A DNA stretch of 64,000 nt from DATJGF01 sp035495315 (GTDB lineage: Bacteria; Verrucomicrobiota; Verrucomicrobiia; Limisphaerales; UBA8199). This document shows, piece by piece, positions 26,614-35,470 of the stretch (positions within the stretch are counted from its first letter, which is position 1; each line of letters begins with the position of its first letter). A program made the position numbers and the translations under genes. Under the pieces are notes generated by a model. The model worked only from the letters and a program-made list of their open reading frames with translations. It was not told where the DNA came from and did no database searches. The stretch is from positions 47,103 through 111,102 of the forward strand of contig DATJGF010000173.1 of NCBI GenBank assembly GCA_035495315.1, in the 5' to 3' direction.

Positions 26614-27375
26614 ATGCTTAGATTATGCCTTTTAAAAACTGCTGTTGGAGTGGTTCCCCTCTTCCTTGCTTCCTTACTATCAGCCGCCGAAATTCGCGTC
26701 TTTGCCGCCGCAAGTCTCGCCGATAGCCTTAAGGAAATCGCTGCAGCTTACCACGCGCCGACCGGCACCCGAATTACCTTTAACTTCGCCGCCTCCAGTT
26801 TTCTTGAGCGCCAAATCAGCGAAGGTGCATCCGCCGATATCTTTTTCTCGGCCGATGAAGCTCGGATGGACGGCTTGGCAAAACAGGGACTCATCCTGCC
26901 AGAAACCCGAAAAAGCCTCCTGTCCAACACCCTCGTCGTTGTGGTTATCGCTGAGAGCTCCCTAACTCTGGTATCTCCCGCCGACCTACAGCGCCAGCCC
27001 TTCAAACGAATCGCCTTGGCCGATCCCCAAACTGTGCCTGCTGGGATTTACGCCCGAAAATACTTTGAACAGGCCAGGCTTTGGCCCGCGCTCAAATCGA
27101 AAATCGTGCCGACCGATAATGTGCGCGCCGCCTTGAGCGCTGTGGAATCCGGCAATGTCGAGGCCGGTGTCGTTTATAAGACAGACGCGGCAATCTCAAA
27201 AAAGGTGAAAATTGCCTATGAGATCCCGCCCAACGAAGCTCCGCGCATCAGCTACCCCGCGGCGATCCTCAAATCAGCCCCGAATCCTGGTTTGGCAAAA
27301 TCGTTTTTGGCGCATCTGACGTCGCAACCAGCGAAAAGTGTTTTCCGGAAGTTTGGCTTCATTGTCCTTGATTAG
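26614..27375 (+). CDS. modA: Molybdate ABC transporter, periplasmic binding protein
   Basis: A 253-aa protein starting at the ATG at 26614, giving a signal peptide (MLRLCLLKTAVGVVPLFLASLLSA). The mature protein begins EIRVFAAASLADSLKEIAAAY, the ModA hallmark, and has FNFAASSFLERQISEGASADIFFSADE, in which the Ser residues bind the tetrahedral oxyanion. A final segment (VESGNVEAGVVYKTDA) is also typical. It captures molybdate (or tungstate) in the periplasm and delivers it to ModB. It is the first gene of modABC. Confidence 0.95.
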   Translation: MLRLCLLKTAVGVVPLFLASLLSAAEIRVFAAASLADSLKEIAAAYHAPTGTRITFNFAASSFLERQISEGASADIFFSADEARMDGLAKQGLILPETRKSLLSNTLVVVVIAESSLTLVSPADLQRQPFKRIALADPQTVPAGIYARKYFEQARLWPALKSKIVPTDNVRAALSAVESGNVEAGVVYKTDAAISKKVKIAYEIPPNEAPRISYPAAILKSAPNPGLAKSFLAHLTSQPAKSVFRKFGFIVLD

Positions 27376-27384
27376 CACGCAGCT

Positions 27385-28053
27385 ATGTCATCCGAATCAT
27401 GGCAAATCGTCTGGTTCACGGCCTGGGTTTCGGCATTGAGTACTCTGCTGATCCTGCCCTTTGGGCTTGGGCTGGCCTGGCTGTTGGCCCGGCGAGAGTG
27501 GCGTGGAAAATCCGTTGTCGAAACGGCGATTTCTTTGCCTTTGGTGCTTCCGCCCGTCGCCACCGGCTTGATCCTGCTGCGTGTGCTCGGCCGGCGCGGA
27601 TTGATTGGCGGTTTTTTGCATAATACACTTGGGTTGGACATCGCCTTCACCTGGCGCGCGGTGCTCCTGGCGCTCGCGGTCATGTCGTTTCCCTTGCTGG
27701 TGCTCTCAGCCCGCATCGCCTTCGAATCCGTCAACCCTCGACTCGAACAGATCGCCAGCACTCTCGGGGCGGGCCCTTGGAGAGTGTTTTATACGGTCAC
27801 GTTGCCGTTGGCCATACGTGGAGTACTGGCGGGTGTTCTTTTAGCGTTTGCACGCGCTTTGGGCGAGTTTGGCGCCACCATCATGGTTGCCGGTAATATC
27901 CCAGGCCAGACGACCACCCTTTCCCTGGCGATTTTCCAATCAGTGCAGCTCGGTCAGGACACTCATGCGTTCGGGTTACTTGGAGTTTCGACTGTCCTTG
28001 CATTCGCTGCTGTTTGGGCCAGCGCCTGCTTGATGCGACGACGCAAGGTGTGA
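27385..28053 (+). CDS. modB: Molybdate ABC transporter, permease
   Basis: A 222-aa inner-membrane protein with about five helices. The EAA-loop sequence typical of ABC permeases is present (ALGEFGATIMVAGNIPGQTTTL, residues ~155-176), which contacts the ModC ATPase. It lies 9 bp after modA, and its stop is one base away from the modC ATG. The length agrees with ModB of other bacteria. Confidence 0.95.
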   Translation: MSSESWQIVWFTAWVSALSTLLILPFGLGLAWLLARREWRGKSVVETAISLPLVLPPVATGLILLRVLGRRGLIGGFLHNTLGLDIAFTWRAVLLALAVMSFPLLVLSARIAFESVNPRLEQIASTLGAGPWRVFYTVTLPLAIRGVLAGVLLAFARALGEFGATIMVAGNIPGQTTTLSLAIFQSVQLGQDTHAFGLLGVSTVLAFAAVWASACLMRRRKV

Positions 28054-28054
28054 A

Positions 28055-29125
28055 ATGGATCTAATCCTGCGTAACCTCAGACTCGACCTCCAGTCGTTTC
28101 AATTGGAAGCTACCCTCGAGGTTCGCGACGGAATCACCGTCCTTTTCGGTCCCTCAGGTGCGGGCAAGACCTCCTTACTCGATGTCATCGCGGGATTGCG
28201 CCGGCCCCGTTCTGCTTTTATTCAATTGGGTCCGCACGTCCTGAATGACACGGCGCATCGCACTTTCGTTCCGCCTCCTAAACGCGCGATCGGCTATGTG
28301 CCCCAGGATTTGGCCTTATTTCCCCACCTCTCGGTGCACCATAACCTGGTTTACGGCCACCGATCGGGCCCCAGGAGTGACTGCAGCTTCCATCAAATCC
28401 TCGAGGTCCTCGAAATACAAACTCTCCTCACGCGCAGAGTCACGGAAATTTCGGGCGGAGAGCGGCAGCGGGTGGCTTTGGCGCGGGCGCTGCTGACCTC
28501 GCCCCAGTTGCTACTGTTGGATGAACCGCTGGCGAGTCTGGATTTGCCCCTGAAACTGAAAATCTTGCCGTACCTGTCGAGGATCAGGGATCTATTTCAT
28601 ATCCCAATCATTTATGTCACCCATGATCAGTTCGAGACCCTGTCCCTGGCGGATGCTTTGGTGGTGCTCGTTGAAGGTAAAGTGCTGCAGTCCGGTCCGA
28701 TTCAGGAAGTATTCAGCCGCCCTGCAAGCCTGACCGTCGCCGGAATTCTGACCATCCAAACGATACAGCCCGGTCGAGTAGTTTCGGCCAATGAGGACCT
28801 GACCATCGTTGAAGCTGGCCGGGCAAAACTCGCCGCCCTCGCAACTGATCTCCCCACCAATGTCACCGAAGTCCATGTCTGCATCCGGGCTGAGGATGTG
28901 ATCCTGGTTAAAGGCGCCGACGCCCCAAGCAGCGCGCGCAATCACTTGCCCGCTACCGTGCGCTCCATCGCGCGCGAGGGAACCTTAATGCGAATCGACC
29001 TCGACTGCGGTTTCCCACTCGTTGCCCTGGTTACGCCACAAGCTTGCGAAGAATTAGCCCTGCAAACCGGCAGCTCCCTCATTGCACTCGTCAAAGCACC
29101 GCACATCCATTTAATCCCAAGGTAA
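28055..29125 (+). CDS. modC: Molybdate ABC transporter, ATP-binding protein
   Basis: A 356-aa ATPase. The Walker A motif is FGPSGAGKTSLLDV (~30-43), the Q-loop is around GYVPQDLALFPHL, the signature is SGGERQRVALARAL, and the Walker B motif is LLLLDEPLASLD with the switch His in YVTHDQ. A C-terminal MOP/TOBE-type domain (~240-356) suggests that it senses bound molybdate, as in full-length ModC. It powers ModB import. It starts directly after modB (TGAAATG junction). Confidence 0.95.
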   Translation: MDLILRNLRLDLQSFQLEATLEVRDGITVLFGPSGAGKTSLLDVIAGLRRPRSAFIQLGPHVLNDTAHRTFVPPPKRAIGYVPQDLALFPHLSVHHNLVYGHRSGPRSDCSFHQILEVLEIQTLLTRRVTEISGGERQRVALARALLTSPQLLLLDEPLASLDLPLKLKILPYLSRIRDLFHIPIIYVTHDQFETLSLADALVVLVEGKVLQSGPIQEVFSRPASLTVAGILTIQTIQPGRVVSANEDLTIVEAGRAKLAALATDLPTNVTEVHVCIRAEDVILVKGADAPSSARNHLPATVRSIAREGTLMRIDLDCGFPLVALVTPQACEELALQTGSSLIALVKAPHIHLIPR

Positions 29126-29260
29126 AAGCCCTGCCCAGTTCCGACCCCGCTCTTCTCCTAAATCCTGCAGCCTTCGCATAACTGCCCGATGTGCGTCCAA
29201 ACGCACAGTTGTCAGGGGTAAAATCCGGCTAAAATTGCTCTTCAGAATGCGTTGCTCGTT

Positions 29261-30190
29261 ATGAACCCGAATGCTGAAACCCTGGCATTCAACGCAGCGC
29301 CTGAGACGGATTCGTACGATCAGGCTGTCGTCCGGATTTTAGGAAATCCCGGAGCCCCTTTAATTTCGGTGCCCGACCTGGCGCAGGCGTTGGAGGTGAA
29401 AGCCACAACTCTCAACGCGCGCTTTCGACGCCAGCAAATCTCGGTGGCCACCGTTGGACGCACCAACTTTATTCCCATCAGCACAGCCTTGGAATTGGCC
29501 AAAGCCCACAAATACGCCTTGCTGGCGTGGCCGACCTTGCGCGAGGCTAGCCAACTTACCGGGGTCAAACCTGAAACGATCAAAGCCCGATGTGAAAAAG
29601 GCAGACTCGAAGGATATCTCGATCTGACCAAGCGCTTGCGAATAAATCCGACGGAGTTAGAAGGCCTCAAGTTGACCCGAACTCGTCCCACTCCAACACC
29701 TGAACTCCTGGTCCATGAAAAGAGAAACGGAAGCAAAGCGAACCTGTTGCCACGACACACGCCGTCGCAATCTCGCGCAACTGGCCCATACGAAACAGCG
29801 AACGGTCTAACCAATGGTGGTTCCCGCGCCGAAACCATTCCCGAACTCAAAACTTATATTTTGAAACCCGCGTCACCGGCCCAGATCCAGCTTATCACTG
29901 AGAAAGATTATGGGCTGTGGGATGCGGTCACACATGAGGACCTGCAGGCTCCCAAGCCAAAACTACGGCAGCGCGATAAAAAAACCTTCAGCCTAAGCTA
30001 CGACCCCGAAAGGCCGTTTTCTGTATCAGATTGTGCTGTCGGCCGCGCCGTCACTTATGGTCAACATGCAGGTGTCATCGCTAAAATCATAGATGACCCC
30101 TTCAGCCCCAAAATTCAGGTCCGGTTTCCCGAACATGCGCATCCCCTGATGCGCGAAGTGTTGCTTGTCGTCGATAAGCGAAAGAAATAG
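29261..30190 (+). CDS. Putative DNA-binding protein with helix-turn-helix segments (unknown family)
   Basis: A 309-aa protein starting at the ATG at 29261. Two HTH-like stretches are visible: VPDLAQALEVKATTLNARFRRQ (~39-60) and TLREASQLTGVKPETIKARCEKG (~90-112). The second, with 'RLEGYLDLTKRLRI', looks like an excisionase/MerR-type domain. A basic, Pro- and Thr-rich linker follows. The C-terminus holds a beta-rich part (VGRAVTYGQHAGVIAKIIDDP...IQVRFPE). It could regulate modABC, 135 bp upstream, in place of ModE, but this rests on position only. Confidence 0.6.
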   Translation: MNPNAETLAFNAAPETDSYDQAVVRILGNPGAPLISVPDLAQALEVKATTLNARFRRQQISVATVGRTNFIPISTALELAKAHKYALLAWPTLREASQLTGVKPETIKARCEKGRLEGYLDLTKRLRINPTELEGLKLTRTRPTPTPELLVHEKRNGSKANLLPRHTPSQSRATGPYETANGLTNGGSRAETIPELKTYILKPASPAQIQLITEKDYGLWDAVTHEDLQAPKPKLRQRDKKTFSLSYDPERPFSVSDCAVGRAVTYGQHAGVIAKIIDDPFSPKIQVRFPEHAHPLMREVLLVVDKRKK

Positions 30191-30314
30191 TCCCGCCTCC
30201 ATTCTCTCCTCATAGCTCTCGATCGCCGATTGGGGCAAACTGCGTACTTGTTTCACCGTCGAAAAACGCAACCTTGAATTGAGGGGAAAGTTTAGACCTT
30301 CAAGAAAGGTATTC

Positions 30315-30806
30315 ATGAAGAAAGTGTTTTTAATAATCGGATTGGTTAGTCTTTTAGCAGGATGGACCATCGAAATTTCGCGCGCGCAAGCAGGTGGCGG
30401 TGGCGGGGCCGCCGGCGGAGCCACAGGTGCGGCAGGCGCAGTGGGGGCAGGTCAAACGGGCACTGGTACCGGTTTGGCCCAGCCAAATACTGGAGTTGGT
30501 CAGCCGGGTCAGCCAAACACAGGCTTGGGCCAGCCAAACACGGCGCCAGGGACTCCTGTGATTGGCCAACCCAACACCGGGCTCCCTAATACGGCCGGGA
30601 TGCCTGGATTTACTAATGGCCTCGGGGTACTCACTAATGGCTTACGCAATACGAACGCCTTTTCTGGCCTCGCTACGAATCGCTTCAGCAACGCTCTGGG
30701 GACGAATCGCTTTAACGGCCTCGCCACGAATTTTAACCGCCTCGGCACGACTAATGGTTTTGGCGGATTAGGCACCAACGCTGGACCTGGATTAATACCT
30801 CGTTAA
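30315..30806 (+). CDS. Secreted low-complexity Gly/Asn/Thr-rich repeat protein
   Basis: A 163-aa protein with a signal peptide (MKKVFLIIGLVSLLAGWTIEISRAQA). A Gly/Ala-rich part follows, then 'QPNTG' repeats (about six), then NRFSNALGTNRF/NGLATN-type units in the last third. No enzyme or named domain was recognised. The start is well supported: AAGAAAGG at 30302-30309 lies 5 bp before the ATG, one of the few good ribosome-binding sites in the window. It may be a surface or spacer protein. Its repeat DNA is prone to length change. Confidence 0.75.
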   Translation: MKKVFLIIGLVSLLAGWTIEISRAQAGGGGGAAGGATGAAGAVGAGQTGTGTGLAQPNTGVGQPGQPNTGLGQPNTAPGTPVIGQPNTGLPNTAGMPGFTNGLGVLTNGLRNTNAFSGLATNRFSNALGTNRFNGLATNFNRLGTTNGFGGLGTNAGPGLIPR

Positions 30807-30857
30807 CTAGCTCACTGATCAGCCGCAGCTTAAGAAAAGCAATATTTCGCTTCGCCC

Positions 30858-30898
30858 GCCGAGTTCCACAGAAGCTGTTCAAGCGCGTGGAACTCGGC
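30858..30898. terminator. Perfect 12-bp hairpin between convergent genes
   Basis: GCCGAGTTCCAC at 30858-30869 pairs exactly with GTGGAACTCGGC at 30887-30898 across a 17-nt loop. It sits between the secreted repeat protein (ends 30806) and the convergent phospholipase-D-like gene (ends 30913), so it is well placed as a bidirectional terminator. There is no long T run on either side. Confidence 0.65.
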
Positions 30899-30912
30899 CT
30901 TGTTGTCCGCCC

Positions 30913-33024
30913 CTAAAATCCCTCAATGGCAAGGTCCGCAAGAAAATCGACCCAATCTACCGAGATCGGTGCCGTCAGCTTATAGCAGCGCGCCCAGTCG
31001 GCCTCAAATAGATCCTTTTTCAAACTCGCCGCGAACGCGGGATCAGATGTCGCAATATTCTGTTCCTGATTTAGGCGCAAACTCAAGTGGTTCAGATTCG
31101 CTGAACCGACGCAAGCCCAGCCATCGACCAACAGCGCCTTAACATGGGTCATTCCGGGATAGAAATAAACCGTCACCCCGTGCGCCAGCAGGTAATTGGC
31201 GATTACCAGATTACCCCGACCTCCGGCTTTGAAATCGTTCGCTCGCGGAAGCACCACTCGCACCTCGACGCCTCGTTCACGCGCCCGCACCAGTTCCTGG
31301 ATGATCCGTTTATCAAATAAATATGGATTCTCCACGTAAATATGATTCTGTGCCCGCCTGAGAGCTCCAAAGACTGCGCTAGCAAACGGTTTCCAGGCGG
31401 TTTTGGTCGGCAACAAACGCAATGGGATAGTTTGATTTGTGCTCGAACACGCAATCGCCTTTTCCGGACTTTTGAAAAGATTTGCGAAATACGCAAAATC
31501 ACCAAGCGCGCCAGCGTGAGCCCAGGCGTGTCTGAACTCAGTCTCAAGCGAGGCGACTACCGGTCCGGAAACCTCTACCATCATGTCATGCCATTCATAC
31601 CGATATTCCCGCCCCAGATTCATGCCGCCAAGCCAGGCCCGCGCCCCGTCCACCAGCAACACCTTCGAATGATCCGATGAGAGCCACGGATTGAGAAACG
31701 GACGCACTCGAACATTCCCGCCCTCCTCCAGATACCCAAAGATGGACGATGGCGCGACGAAATCCTCCGGCAACGGCGTGGAAGGAGGCGAGGTTCCGGC
31801 CGCGAGGCTGCCCATCCGATCCAGAATCACTTTGACCTCGAGATTCCCGCCACGTTTCTTGAGTTCATCGGCAATCTGAACGGCGACATCATCCCGGTCA
31901 AAAATATAAACGTTCAAATGGATGTGATTGCTGGCTGTTGCCATGGATTCCTCAAAGCGCGGAAAGAAACCATCCCCATCAATCAGCAGCTGCAACGTGC
32001 CGAACTCGCGCCGCGTTCCCGTATATCGATCCAACCATGATTCCCAATCGGTCAAGTCCATCCCCGCACTATTCGACAATTCGGGCACCACTCCGGTGAT
32101 TCGCGGCAGCGGACAACGAATAAAACGCACCAGTGTTTCTATCCCCAGATCCGCAAGTCGTGCCGCACTCGAAACTGGATTTTTGATCAACGCCCACCCA
32201 TGCCCCTCCGGAAGTAAAGCACTGAACCCCTGGGCCGTCACCGACAGCGAAGACCCACGTTCCGTCCAATCATACAAAGACGCCGGAGCCAAAAACACGC
32301 AGCGGCGTTGGCGACGATCCAATAGCAGCGCTTGAGTGAACCGTTTTGAGTTGGGCGCCAGGATCGCGAAAAGCGATGCGCCGCCATGGCTCCTGGCCAG
32401 GTGCCCCTCGATCGAAACCGCCACTGCTTCCAAGGTTTCATCAATGGAATAGCGGCGGTCGACCACAACTTCTGCCGGGACTTCGCCCGCCGGCGCAGAA
32501 CGCGCCATCCCATCATGATCGCGATAGATGAGGCGGTCGGCCAGAAATGCTTGGTAATATACGCCATGCCCTGAATTTGTCGGAGCCAACTCCTCGATTA
32601 AATTCGTCGCCAGGCGCCGCCATTCTACGCCCGCGATTACGGTCGCTTCACGCCAGCTGCTTTCCGGCTTGGGAACAGCGGTAAGCTTTTGTTCCCAATG
32701 GAGCAGGGCCGAATGCGCCCGGTAACCACTCGTCGGCACCCGCAGCCGGCTCCAATGCCCATGGAATGCCTCCACACTGTTCGTCGTCGGGAAATAAAAT
32801 CGAACCTGGTCGCCTTTAACAAAGACTCTTGGGGCTGGTGCCGTCGGTGCGGTGAGATTCCTCCATTCATTAAGCGATTGCTGCTTGGCGCTGGCGGAGC
32901 TCGCCTCAAGCCTCGCGCAAGCGCACAAACTCAACAGGAGCAAAATACCGCTGAGTAGAACACCACGCTCACTGATGCTGGTTTGCAAGGGACGAATGAT
33001 TGCGACCAAACCAGCAGAGTTCAA
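30913..33024 (-). CDS. Phospholipase D-family protein with two HKD motifs
   Basis: A 703-aa protein with an N-terminal hydrophobic segment (GVLLSGILLLLSLCACARLEA), possibly a lipoprotein signal. A ~330-residue N-terminal part is unassigned. Two PLD active-site motifs follow: DHSKVLLVDG (~452) and THVKALLVDG (~624), each followed by the G(G/S)xN element (AWLGGMNLG and ACVGSANLN). This two-HKD arrangement is that of cardiolipin synthase and phospholipase D. The unusual long N-terminus argues for a specialised, exported enzyme and against a housekeeping cardiolipin synthase. The substrate is unknown. The lipoprotein gene upstream on the same strand is separated by 37 bp. Confidence 0.85.
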   Translation of the reverse strand: MNSAGLVAIIRPLQTSISERGVLLSGILLLLSLCACARLEASSASAKQQSLNEWRNLTAPTAPAPRVFVKGDQVRFYFPTTNSVEAFHGHWSRLRVPTSGYRAHSALLHWEQKLTAVPKPESSWREATVIAGVEWRRLATNLIEELAPTNSGHGVYYQAFLADRLIYRDHDGMARSAPAGEVPAEVVVDRRYSIDETLEAVAVSIEGHLARSHGGASLFAILAPNSKRFTQALLLDRRQRRCVFLAPASLYDWTERGSSLSVTAQGFSALLPEGHGWALIKNPVSSAARLADLGIETLVRFIRCPLPRITGVVPELSNSAGMDLTDWESWLDRYTGTRREFGTLQLLIDGDGFFPRFEESMATASNHIHLNVYIFDRDDVAVQIADELKKRGGNLEVKVILDRMGSLAAGTSPPSTPLPEDFVAPSSIFGYLEEGGNVRVRPFLNPWLSSDHSKVLLVDGARAWLGGMNLGREYRYEWHDMMVEVSGPVVASLETEFRHAWAHAGALGDFAYFANLFKSPEKAIACSSTNQTIPLRLLPTKTAWKPFASAVFGALRRAQNHIYVENPYLFDKRIIQELVRARERGVEVRVVLPRANDFKAGGRGNLVIANYLLAHGVTVYFYPGMTHVKALLVDGWACVGSANLNHLSLRLNQEQNIATSDPAFAASLKKDLFEADWARCYKLTAPISVDWVDFLADLAIEGF

Positions 33025-33061
33025 GCGTAGTCAGCCTCTGCCACACACGCCGCTTGACTCT

Positions 33062-33700
33062 TTACTGACCTGAATCGCGCAAAATCGTCCCGTCTGGACC
33101 CAGCTGCAGCGGCGCATGCATCCGGTGCTTGAACGTCACGACATAAACCACCTGGCCCCCTCGGGTCTCTTTCGTGATCGTGCTAATCTCCGCGTCGGGC
33201 GCTTGACCCTGGATGGCTTTGATCACTTGCGTCGGAAGATCCTGGACCGTCACCAACTCGCTGGGGCCAGACGTTTTAGTGGTGACGACCTCCTGCGGAG
33301 CCACTTTGGATAGGCTCAGGTCCGGATGCAGCAAACTCCCGTTCGGCGCAACGTACAAAGGTGGCAGCACCGCTTCATTCTCGAAGATAACCCGATAGAC
33401 CATCCCCCCTTCTGAGTTCGTTCCCTTCTGAATGTCGAAAATCTGTGAGCTTCCTGTTTCTGCACGGATGGTTCGCTGGACCGCAGGCGGCAATTCGGCG
33501 AACTGTGTTCCGGGGGAAACCAGTGGGTATCGATAACGCGAATCGTACTCGGACGACCTCGCGATGGGAGCTGCCGCCGGTGCAGCGGGAGGAGACTCGG
33601 TCCGGCGAGAGGCGCACCCAAACACCAGCAGTACCCCCCCGGCCATCCCCAAACACCCCTTTATCACGTGCGACTTTAGCCCGAAGTTTTGCAGTTTCAT
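33062..33700 (-). CDS. PepSY-like lipoprotein
   Basis: A 212-aa protein from the ATG at 33700. A hydrophobic signal ends in a lipobox (LLVFGC), and a Pro/Ala-rich linker follows. There are two similar domains, each with an LP-x-x-V-x-x-x-I helix (FAELPPAVQRTIRAE and QDLPTQVIKAIQGQ) and a following Y-x-V-x-F strand (GGMVYRVIFEN and GGQVVYVVTFKH). This is the pattern of PepSY/beta-lactamase-inhibitor-like domains, which are often inhibitory or redox-sensing. It lies just upstream of the phospholipase-D-like gene and may be co-transcribed with it. The exact role is unknown. Confidence 0.7.
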   Translation of the reverse strand: MKLQNFGLKSHVIKGCLGMAGGVLLVFGCASRRTESPPAAPAAAPIARSSEYDSRYRYPLVSPGTQFAELPPAVQRTIRAETGSSQIFDIQKGTNSEGGMVYRVIFENEAVLPPLYVAPNGSLLHPDLSLSKVAPQEVVTTKTSGPSELVTVQDLPTQVIKAIQGQAPDAEISTITKETRGGQVVYVVTFKHRMHAPLQLGPDGTILRDSGQ

Positions 33701-33832
33701 GAGATCAACAGGAACAGGCAGCCCCCCGGAAGCCCTGGTAAAGCCTTGCGCCATGGTCCCGGGAAGAAATATTATAAGGTTTGAAATTCAAGCACATTGC
33801 GGTTGTACTTAACAAAAAATAGAGTTCTGTTT

Positions 33833-34660
33833 ATGAGATTTCAAGCAGAAGCGTGCCGCTCAAACTCGCGCCCCTTTGGGATTCTCGCCTGTGCAATTGC
33901 CACTATGCTATGCGTCAGTTGCACGACGGTGCCGGTGACCGGCCGGCATGAACTAAACCTCGTCTCTTCCGATCAAGAGATGCAACTCGGGCTCTCCAGT
34001 TTCGAACAGCTCAAAAAAGACACCCCAATTAGTCACGACCCCGCCCTCAACGCGCTGGTACAACGCGTCGGTGAACGTGTCGCCCGTGTCGCCGGCAAGG
34101 ATTTGCCTGACGCCAAGTGGGAATTTGTCGTGTTTGACTCCGCCGAAGCCAATGCGTTCTGTCTGCCTGGGGGTAAAGTCGGTGTCTACAGCGGCATTCT
34201 TCCTATCACACAAACGGATGCCGGGCTCGCGACGGTGCTCGGCCACGAAATCGGTCATGCCGTGGCGCATCATGGCGCTTCGCGCATGAGCCAGGCCATG
34301 CTGACTCAGGCCGGCGGGCAAGCCTTGAACTCAGCCTTATCGACCAGTGACCCGCGCTGGCAAAGCGCCGCTGCCCTGGCGTACGGCGTCGGAGCCAAAG
34401 TCGGGGTTGAGCTGCCCTACAGCCGGGCGCAGGAATCCGAGGCCGACCATATCGGCCTGGTTTACATGGGACGGGCGGGATACGATCCAAAAGAAGCAGT
34501 CGCTTTCTGGCAACGATTCGCCGAATACAATCAACAACACGGCGGCGGCAGCACGCCGGGCTTTTTACGCGATCACCCGGTCGACAGCGTTCGCATCAAA
34601 CAGTTGCAGAGCTGGTTGCCAGAAGCTCAAGCCGATTACTCCAAAAACCCAAATCGTTAG
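33833..34660 (+). CDS. M48-family lipoprotein metalloprotease
   Basis: A 275-aa protein starting at the ATG at 33833. It has a lipoprotein signal (LCVSC at the end of a hydrophobic stretch) followed by VPVTGRHELNLVSSDQE, the typical start of M48 C-like proteins. The zinc motif is HEIGH (residues 138-142, in TVLGHEIGHAVAHHGA), with a third ligand Glu in SRAQESEADHIGL. Such periplasmic BepA/LoiP-like proteases act in outer-membrane quality control. It is divergent from the PepSY lipoprotein (132 bp between starts). The final residues contain an HPVDSVRIKQL motif common in this family. Confidence 0.92.
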   Translation: MRFQAEACRSNSRPFGILACAIATMLCVSCTTVPVTGRHELNLVSSDQEMQLGLSSFEQLKKDTPISHDPALNALVQRVGERVARVAGKDLPDAKWEFVVFDSAEANAFCLPGGKVGVYSGILPITQTDAGLATVLGHEIGHAVAHHGASRMSQAMLTQAGGQALNSALSTSDPRWQSAAALAYGVGAKVGVELPYSRAQESEADHIGLVYMGRAGYDPKEAVAFWQRFAEYNQQHGGGSTPGFLRDHPVDSVRIKQLQSWLPEAQADYSKNPNR

Positions 34661-35470
34661 CTGACTTGCCTTAAGCCTGACTGCAAACCGGCTGCGTTGC
34701 CGCGACTGTTCGGCGCGGATGGCTGAACTCTTCAACCGCACACGACAACAAGTAGTAACGAGTCTGATACGGCGGACATTCCTTCGCAAATTGAAATCGG
34801 CGTCGCCGCAGTTGTCGCAGAAGCCCGTCAGCTACCACCAGAAAACTCCGCGCTCCGGCCAGGTCGCGCCGGATGCATACCTCTGCGGCTGCTCTCGTCG
34901 GACACAGGATAAGACTCTCGCAGAAACTTCGTGCTAATGCCGGTGAGGCGGTCGCCATCGGCAGGGTTGGCCGACGCAATAGCTCCCTCTGGAACAGCAA
35001 ACAAAACTCGTTGAGCTGGATGCAAAGTGTATTCAAAGCAGCGGGATAGGTCATATTCTGAAATCTCGTATCGAGCGGTCATTCCTGCCCGGACCCTGTT
35101 ACTCCCGCGTGGTTTGCGCCAACCTCTGCCGCGCAGGGGTTGCACAGTAAACACGCACGCCTCCTACCGTAACAGATTGCGGTTCTCTCCCACAATTCCG
35201 GTGAATACTGATGACCGTGTCGGGTCTTTCACCGGAGTCCCTTATCAACCCGATAGCCCTCAGTACTCCACGGAATTGCCCGCTTGTCCTGCCGCTGCGA
35301 GCCTAGTTTCGACGTGGGGCGAGCTACTCTTGGGTAACCGCTTCTGCGTTGGGGGGCGCGGCCGCACAGTCCGCGCCCCTCTCCTCTTTGTAAATGACCT
35401 TCCTATTGTCCCGAGCTGAAGCTAACCCCTAAATGCGCCGTCTTAACGCAAAGGCGAGTGCCGATGAAAT
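34661..35470. other. 810-bp region without an assigned gene
   Basis: Several overlapping frames exist here, but none has a recognisable family or start. A GC-rich hairpin (GGGGCGCGG at 35354-35362 with CCGCGCCCC about 9 nt later) lies inside the region. The minus strand 34671-35054 has the most protein-like frame (listed separately). The stretch could be a small gene, a decayed gene or a structured RNA. Confidence 0.35.
34671..35054 (-). CDS. Hypothetical protein, low support
   Basis: A 127-codon frame with a fairly even composition: an Arg-rich middle (GLLRQLRRRRFQFAKECPPYQTRYYLL) and a plausible start at 35054. No domain was recognised, and a competing frame covers 34828-35154. It is recorded because it is the only frame in the 810-bp gap whose codon pattern looks coding. 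It may be a false frame. Confidence 0.2.
   Translation of the reverse strand: MTYPAALNTLCIQLNEFCLLFQRELLRRPTLPMATASPALARSFCESLILCPTRAAAEVCIRRDLAGARSFLVVADGLLRQLRRRRFQFAKECPPYQTRYYLLSCAVEEFSHPRRTVAATQPVCSQA

Noticed and set aside
35354..35380. GC hairpin considered as part of a 6S or RNase P RNA
   Set aside because: No conserved RNA core motifs of either class were found around it.
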